Shown piece after piece: positions 58,192 through 64,000 of a DNA stretch of 64,000 bases. A model generated the notes under the pieces. The model worked only from the letters and a program-made list of their open reading frames with translations, ran no database searches and had not been told where the DNA came from. The translations under genes and the position numbers were made by a program. Within the stretch, counting starts at the first letter, position 1. Each line of letters begins with the position of its first letter. Location of the stretch: positions 1-64,000 of the forward strand of contig BCLD01000014.1 in assembly GCA_001600875.1 (NCBI GenBank). Direction: 5' to 3'. This stretch comes from Solicoccozyma terricola. Taxonomy: Eukaryota; Basidiomycota; Tremellomycetes; Filobasidiales; Piskurozymaceae.

Positions 58192-60839
58192 TCAATCCAC
58201 CACGATCGGTTCCGATCCATCACCCGTTCCACCTCCACTCATCCTCGTTCTCACCCTTCTCCCACCTGCACTCCCATCCGCCGGTCGTCGCACCTCGTTG
58301 TCGTTGTCGTCGTCGTCGTCGTCGATGATCTCAATCGGAGCCTCACGAGCTCCCACTGCATTTGTCGATTGTTGAATCGAAGTCGAAGCAGATCTCGATG
58401 CGTTCGACGAGGATGAAACGACACGACTTGTGCTTGAAATCGGACGAGATGGGATATCGTCGTACATCGGATAAGTGGACGCGGATCGAGATGGTGTGGC
58501 GTGTTGTGAAGCGACTTGCTCTTCGCCGGCTTTACGTTTAGCTCTTGCTTCAGTGTCCATTGCGTAGCTGTGAGAAGTGGACCGAAAAAAAAAGGAGTCG
58601 TCAACTCTGATAACCAAAACTCGCCACAACCCAGACACCACACCCACTTCACAGTCCATTCCCTCGCCAATTTATCATGCTCTGGTCTATTCGATTTAAA
58701 CAACTTGGCCACCGTCGGTTCCAACGGATCTTTCTCGTTCGGGTCTGTGAGTAGGGAGGAGAGGGAGAGCATCACTTTGAGGAGGGAAAGAGCAGGTGAC
58801 CAGTTGTTTTTGAGCGTCTGGAAGGGGGGGACATTGGATTAGGCATCGGCATCGAAGGACGGATACACGCCAACGTAGATTGTTCAACTCACGTCGAGAC
58901 CTGTCGGCGACGACGTCGGGGCATCAGCAAGCGAGACATCCACCCGACACGACGTCCTACAACTCACAGATACTCCCATCCTTGCTGACATTGCAATGAT
59001 AAACTGGCGTTTTGAATTTGAGTTTCGGTGGTGAAAAGCTGGCGAGCGGACCACAAAAAGGGTGAATACGAGAAAAGGATGAAGGGGGGAAACCGTCAGT
59101 TTTCGTGTGCTACCACCCAGCTCGATGGCCTAATTCCCGATGGTGCTCGCGGCGTTCGCTGACAAGAATATTCACTCGCGAGTGGCAGCATTGCTCGATG
59201 CTTTCGCCGAAGAATATTGCTCGTTAAGCCAGCCGAAGACAGAAAGCAGTATTGCCTCGCTGAGTTCGCCAAACAGAATATTGTTCGCTATGCTCGCGAG
59301 ACAGTCCGGCTCCCTCGGCTTGCAAAGGCAAAATGAAAAGCATTGCTCGCTATGCTCGCGCGAGAGAGTGTCGCTCGCGACACTCGCCAAAGATAGAAGA
59401 CAGTACTGCCTTGCTGCGTTCGCCGAACGCGAGAGACATTATTGCTCCCTTGGCTCGCGAAGCCAGAAGGCAGTATTGCGTCACTGCGGTCGCCAAAGAG
59501 AGTATTGTTCGCTAACTATGCTTGCGAGAGAGTATTGCTTGCTTGGCTCGCGAAGACAAAAGACAGTATTGCTCGCTATGCTCGCGAGACATTATTGCTC
59601 CCTTGGCTCGCGAACACAGAAGACAGTATTGCCTTGCTACGTTCGCCGAACGCGAGAGGCAGTAATGCTCTTGGCTTGCGAAGACAAAAAAAAAAGAGAA
59701 AGCATTGCTCGCTACATTCGCCAGAAGACAGAAGAGAGGATTACTCGCTTCGTTCGCGAAGAGACGAGACAGTATTGCTCGTTTCGCTCGCGATGACCAA
59801 AAAGACAGTATTACCTCGCTGCGTTGGCCCAACGAGAGTATTGCGAGCAATACTCGCCAAAAGACAGAAGAGAGTATTCTCGCTACGCTTGCTGACAAAA
59901 CATTGCTCTCTCGGCTCGCGAAGACAGTATTGATCGCTACGCTTGCCGAGGAAAGCATTGCTCGCAATGCTCGCGAAGAAATGAATGATCACTACGTTCG
60001 CAAGACAATTCGCGAAGAGAGTATTGCTCACTGCGTTCGTGGAAGACAGTGTTGCTCGCTTGGCTCGCAAAGACAGTATTGCTCCCTGCCTTTGCGGAAA
60101 ACAGGACTGCTCACTGTGTTTGCGGAAGACAGCATTGCTCACTTCGCTAGCGATTTCTCAGTACGTTCGCAAGACAATAGTCTTCGCTCCGCGAAGCAGA
60201 AGAGAGAAGACAGTAATGCTCGCTTCGCTCGCGAAGACAGTATTGCTCACTGCGTTCGCGGAAGAGATGAATGCTCGCTTCGCTCGCGAAGAGAGTATTG
60301 CTCACTGCGTTCGCGGAAGACATTATTGCTCGCTACGCTCGCGAGAGCTCCCTAACGGGAGCATAGTCTTCGCTCCGCGAAGACAGAAGAGATGAATGCT
60401 CGCTTCGCTCGCGAGCTCCCTACCGGGAGCCTATTCTTCGCTCCGCTCAGACCGGTATTGCTCGCTCCGCTCGCCGCTCGCCTCCACTCACGGATAATCC
60501 CCCGGCAACGTAATCCCCACCTCAAACCTCCCACCTTCATACGGACTCCCCGCTGGACCAGGCAACCAACCGGTCCAATTATAAATATTCGCTTCATCAT
60601 GAATGAGTATCATACCACCTGTATCTTCTTTACGTAGATCTGATATTTCTTTATTGATTCGTTTGATTGTTGTCTGGTGGGGTGGGGATGGGGGGGGGAG
60701 GCGGGGAGGCGGGGAGGTGGGGATAAGGAAGAGGAGGGTGGTGGGTGTGGGTGTATTAGCTAGCCGTCGTAATAAACAACCCCCGGTAGGAAAGGTGTGG
60801 AAAGGGGTCACTAGGAATCACCTTATTCGGAGGAGCCAT
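58192..60839 (-). CDS. UBE2E-like ubiquitin-conjugating enzyme (E2) with SIM-like tail
   Basis: Six exons (60839-60822, 60673-60492, 59038-58968, 58900-58893, 58817-58648, 58567-58192) encode 274 residues. Residues 1-152 are a UBC fold: TTIKRINKEISDLRKED, WTGWLPGPAGSPYEGGRFEV, PFSPPKLKFKTPVYHCN, then ICLDTLKNNWSPALSLLKV and LAREWTVNYAM. HCN instead of HPN before the catalytic Cys91, and the NRPEHDKLAREW helix, are UBE2E-class marks. The catalytic cysteine codon is split, its last two bases sitting in an 8-nt exon. The 120-residue tail is Ser-rich, with APIEIIDDDDDD (about 226-237) and a terminal PIVVD, both like SUMO-interacting motifs. Intron 2 is 1,453 nt and filled with repeats. It is divergent from Tof1. 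Confidence 0.92.
58893..58900 (-). other. 8-nt micro-exon completing the E2 active-site cysteine codon
   Basis: GTCTCGAC is flanked by a CCGACAG acceptor and a GTGAGT donor. With the T ending exon 3 it gives TGT CTC GAC, the Cys-Leu-Asp of SICLD. Flanking introns are 67 and 75 nt. Confidence 0.85.
59140..60480 (-). repeat. Intronic GC-rich quasi-palindromic repeat array 1
   Basis: This array of about 1.34 kb occupies nearly all of intron 2 of the E2 gene (59039-60491). On the plus strand variants of TTGCTCGCTTCGCTCGCGAA, spaced by GACAGTA or GACAGAAGA, recur dozens of times with period about 27-50 bp. At the donor side (60347-60384) sits a module of two hairpins: GCTCCC-TAAC-GGGAGC and GTCTTCGC-TCC-GCGAAGAC. 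A second GCTCCC-TACC-GGGAGC hairpin follows at 60415-60430. The array starts about 10 nt from the donor and ends about 100 nt from the acceptor. Long antisense open frames across it are a by-product of few stop codons. Confidence 0.85.
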
Positions 60840-61299
60840 ATTCGCCAGTCGTCCCTGAATACCCCTATCCAAAATGAACGTGAAGAGAGAGATATGTTAT
60901 ATGTTATACCCTGTTTATCGTAGTAACCCCTCACGACTCAACGCCACTACCCGGGGTGGGGATGGGAAACCAACCTGTGAAAATGACTCACCAGGACGAT
61001 GCGACGATGTGGTTGTTCTAGGTGATGCTTGTGGATGTGTGAGTGTATGAGAGGATGGGGTGGTGGTGGTGGTGGTGGTGGATGGAACGATGTGATAGCT
61101 GTTGATATATGTATACCTCCCATCCCCTCGCCTCCCCCCCTCCCTTCCCATCCCACTTTGAATATTCCGATCACGTGATTCAATCAAGACAGAGACGCGT
61201 CCACGCTCAACCAGTTGGATGGGATGGGATGGAGGTAGGTATAAGGGTATCCACCGTCCACATCCCACATCGAACACTCCCACCCCTCCCCCCACCGCC
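60840..61299. promoter_or_regulatory. Bidirectional promoter between the E2 and Tof1 genes
   Basis: 460 bp separate the two start codons. TCACGTGA at 61171-61178 is a palindromic bHLH-type site. A TGG microsatellite lies at about 61060-61083, and a GGGAT tandem near 61217-61231 recalls that before RPS28 (56152-56174). Shared control of the two genes is possible but unproven. Confidence 0.4.
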
Positions 61300-63537
61300 A
61301 TGTCATCATCCCCTCTCCCCACCATAATAGACGACATCATACCACTCGATCAATCACAATATGATATCGACCAAGATCATATCATGCTCGACGACGACGA
61401 CGGCGACGAAGAGGGGGAGGAACGCGTGGATAGGGAACATGTGTTTATGCCGGTTGTTCAGAGTTTGGTAGCGGCGTTGGGGGGATTCGAGGTGGGTGTG
61501 GGGGGGGAGCGGAGCGAGGCGAGCGGAGCGAGCATTTGTCGCGAGCGAAGAGAGCATTCGTCGCGAGAGAAGCGAGCATTCGTCTTCTGTCTTCGCGGAG
61601 CGAAGACCATGCTCCCGTCAGGGAGCTCTTCTTCCGCGAGCGAAGCGAGCAATAACTCCCTGAGCGTAGCGAAGAATATATGTCTTCTGCGAGCGAAGCG
61701 AGCAACAACTCCATGAGCGTAGCGAAGAATATATGTCTTCTGCGAGCGAAGCGAGCAATAACTCCTGAGCGTAGCGAAGAATATATCTCTCCTGCCAGCA
61801 GAGCGAGCAATAATGCTCACACTAATGCTCACACTATAGCTCGTTTCGAGCACAGCAAGGCTTATCCGTTGCGAACTTTACAACGAGCTCATCTTTGCAT
61901 AAACCTTTTTATTTCCTAAAATCCCTCGCAGGAAATAACCGATCCAACAACCGGCAACCTTACAACAATCTACCTACCTGGTGATTCCGCTCTTCCCGTA
62001 CTTCGTTCTTTGAAACGATTATGGAGAAAAGACGATACAGATGATGAAAGGACGGTTGCTCGTTGTTTTGCGAAAACGGGGTTAGCAAGGGAGTTGATTG
62101 CGTTACTTGGGGAGTGTGCCGAGAGAGGTGAAAGTGGGAGGAAGTTGGCGTTGGCAGCAGGTGTGTGGGGGTGGGGTGGGAAGGGGTGGGAAGAGGTGGT
62201 ACATCATCATCCCGCGAGGCTGATTAATTACCTACCCTCCACCATATCTCTCAATTCCAACAGCGGATCTCCTCGCTGCTCTTACATGGCCAATAGACGT
62301 CTCTGCTGAACTTAAAGAATTAGAAGATGAACCGGAAGTCGTTACGGATTATGCGAGTTTGTTGAAAAGTCAAGTCGAGTACAAAGTGAGTTGGCGGGGT
62401 GGGGTAGATGAGGAGGTTCTGCGGTCGGCGGTCGGCGGTCGGCGGCCTGCAACTGATATCCACCAACGGACGACAGGCTATGATCCTTCGTTCTTCAGAT
62501 ACAATTCGTTGTCTGATGGTACTCATGATCCCAAGTCTTGCGAAACAAAATCGGTGAGCGAGAAACCAAATTCCCCTTCACGACCCCCCCCCCCCCACCT
62601 TCCCTACAGCTTACCGTTCATCAAACACACAGCAACCGAACCGACAAAGACCGACGAATCGTCTCACTAATCCTTCATCTAATCCGTAACCTTCTCTCAA
62701 TCCGTGACCCACCATCAACCCTATCCTCAACTTCCTCCGGTCTCGAATTATCACGTCTACAATCAGAATTAATCAATCAATTAGAAATCAATGGGTTTTT
62801 AACCCTATTATTGACACTCGGTGGGATGGCAGGGAAAAGTGAATGGAATCATGTTAATGTGTTGGTTTTGGATATAATGTGGTCGATGTATAAAGGAGTA
62901 AGAGCGAGTGATTTGATAAAGGATCAAGCAAAGGTGGGTGGGGGTGGGGTGGGGTGGGGAAGGTTCGAAGTCACTCTTCCAGGTTCAGATCAACTGTTCC
63001 ACGTCTCTCCCTCGCATCACGCTGACTACCGGCCGTGGGGATGTACAGGCACCAATCGAAAACCTAACCAAGCTGTTACAAGAAGAAGATCAATACCGTA
63101 GATCAAATCAACGGAATGGTAATAGTCGACATTCGAGATTCGGGACGACAATTTCAATTCAATCTGTGAGTTGGGAAGTGAGTTAAGCCGCATACCACGT
63201 CCACTGACACATCGACGCGAACCCACGCCCCAGGGTGGAGCGAAATACGTTCTACATAAACAAAAAGCCATCTCAGCATCAGCCGCTTCAATCCTAGATG
63301 GAAATAAACGACAACGTGCTACGAACATAAAACGACAAGATGACGGTTTCATGGCAGCTGCTAGTGATTTGAGTGTCGAGGCGTTGGAGATATTGCAAGC
63401 GTTTGCGGTGAAATTCATCGATTCGTGCTTCAATGGTGAGCCCATTTTCGGGACGAAGTGCTCGACGCTCCAGCGCTCAGCGCTCCTAGATAGTAAGAGT
63501 TGACAATGCCGCCCCCCCCCCCCCCCCCCCCCCCCCG

Positions 63538-63593
<56 letters not shown>

Positions 63594-64000
63594 TAGCCTT
63601 CTTCGAGTCCATCCTCAAGGACATTAGAATGAGTCGGAGTAAAATCCGAGAAACGGACAACCTTCGAACTCTTTACCTCACACGCTTCTTCGTCGAGTAT
63701 TTCCTACTCCTCCGGACAAAGGTCATAGCCATCGCAGACAGCGAAAAGGCAGCACGAGAGGCTCGTCGAGTAGCAAAAGGGAAACAACGAGAGATGGATC
63801 CCTTCGCGATCCTGCTTGATCCCCAAACTGAAGGACCCAACGACGTGACTACCGAGGTCATTGGTCAGCCTGTAGACGAAGTGGAGACGTATCCGTTCGG
63901 CCTCATCGGTGTGATGGCTCAAGAGGATACAATTCGATGGATGCAGAGAAGGTTGACGACGTCGATAGATGGCAAGGTGAGATATGGACGGACGGTAAGG
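61300..64000 (+). CDS. TOF1: Tof1/Swi1/Timeless replication-fork protein (3' partial)
   Basis: The visible exons encode the N-terminal Timeless domain, and the gene runs past the window. An acidic start (MSSSPLPTIIDDIIPLDQSQ) leads to MPVVQSLVAALGGFE. After the repeat-filled intron it continues EITDPTTGNLTTIYLPGDSA, LPVLRSLKRLWRKDD, VARCFAKTGLARELIALLGE and LAAADLLAALTWPIDVSAEL. Then come SNRTDKDRRIVSLILHLIRN, FLTLLLTLGGMAGKSEWNHV, GGAKYVLHKQKAISASAA and FFVEYFLLLRTKVIAIADSE. LTWPID and the RNLL region are typical Timeless-family marks. With its partner Csm3/Tipin it forms the fork protection complex that restrains helicase and polymerase and mediates checkpoint signalling. At least seven introns are present, one of 441 nt holding repeats and one with an 82-nt C tract. 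A last donor occurs at about 63978. Confidence 0.9.
61505..61860 (+). repeat. Intronic GC-rich quasi-palindromic repeat array 2
   Basis: This array fills intron 1 of Tof1 (61491-61931). It is the reverse complement of array 1 on the plus strand but has the same orientation relative to transcription. At the donor side it carries the same double-hairpin module, GTCTTCGC-GGA-GCGAAGAC (61589-61607) and GCTCCC-GTCA-GGGAGC (61611-61626). Three and a half tandem units of about 53 bp follow (near 61631, 61683, 61736, 61788), each containing GCGAGCGAAGCGAGCAA and GAGCGTAGCGAAGAATATAT. About 70 nt of unrelated sequence precede the acceptor. Confidence 0.85.
63512..63593 (+). repeat. About 82-nt C tract before a 3' splice site (Tof1)
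   Basis: C residues with one G interruption at 63537 run straight into TAG, after which the exon reads CC TTC TTC GAG (FFESILKDIRM). It is the longest of the splice-site C tracts in the window. The exact length is uncertain because of homopolymer error. Confidence 0.8.

Noticed and set aside
59140..60395. Three overlapping plus-strand open frames of 130-218 codons across repeat array 1
   Set aside because: They lie antisense within an E2 intron, consist of repeated peptide phrases in several frames and owe their length to a repeat poor in stop codons. No start context or domain supports them.

Overview
The window is the left end of a fungal chromosome. It opens with about 16 copies of the telomere repeat CCCTAA, C-rich strand outward. 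The genes are densely packed, carry many short GT-AG introns (mostly 50-80 nt) and encode fungal-type families: Zn2Cys6 regulators, Dal5 and inositol-type MFS carriers, an AAT amino-acid permease, UPF0643 and Tof1. Together these point to a basidiomycete, most likely a Tremellomycete yeast. The lineage is an inference; the sequence does not name the species.

The telomere-proximal part (1-43.8 kb) looks like a catabolic island. In order it holds a phytanoyl-CoA-type dioxygenase, a small cupin, a secreted type-B carboxylesterase, a conserved membrane-anchored unknown, an SMP-30/gluconolactonase, a flavin monooxygenase with an NTF2-like N-terminus, a TIM-barrel sugar isomerase/epimerase, an HSD10-like SDR, a myo-inositol/sugar transporter, a Zn2Cys6 regulator, a GH35-type beta-galactosidase, a broken GrpB-family gene, a Dal5-family carrier, a GH31 alpha-glycosidase, a pirin, a second SDR, a UPF0643 gene, an orphan Zn2Cys6 fragment and an amino-acid permease. 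Transporter, regulator, lactonase, SDR and TIM-barrel enzyme together suggest uptake and oxidative breakdown of a sugar or cyclitol. The substrate is unknown.

From about 46 kb the content becomes housekeeping: a Ser-rich coiled-coil protein whose 5' end falls in an assembly gap, pantothenate kinase, a PSD-family decarboxylase of the tryptophan-decarboxylase-like subgroup, a 3-hydroxyacyl-CoA dehydrogenase, ribosomal protein S28, a UBE2E-like ubiquitin-conjugating enzyme, and the start of the replication-fork protein Tof1/Timeless, which runs off the right edge.

The most unusual structure lies between 59.0 and 61.9 kb. The divergent UBE2E-like and Tof1 genes each carry one oversized intron (1,453 and 441 nt) filled with the same family of short GC-rich quasi-palindromic repeats. 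The family has the same orientation relative to transcription in both genes, and the same double-hairpin module sits on the donor side of each array. This resembles an intron-resident or intron-forming repeat element. Other oddities are homopolymeric C tracts (13 to about 82 nt) that serve as the polypyrimidine tract next to 3' splice sites in at least four genes, an 8-nt micro-exon that completes the catalytic cysteine codon of the E2, an 11-nt micro-exon in the lactonase gene, and a SUMO-interaction-like tail on the E2.
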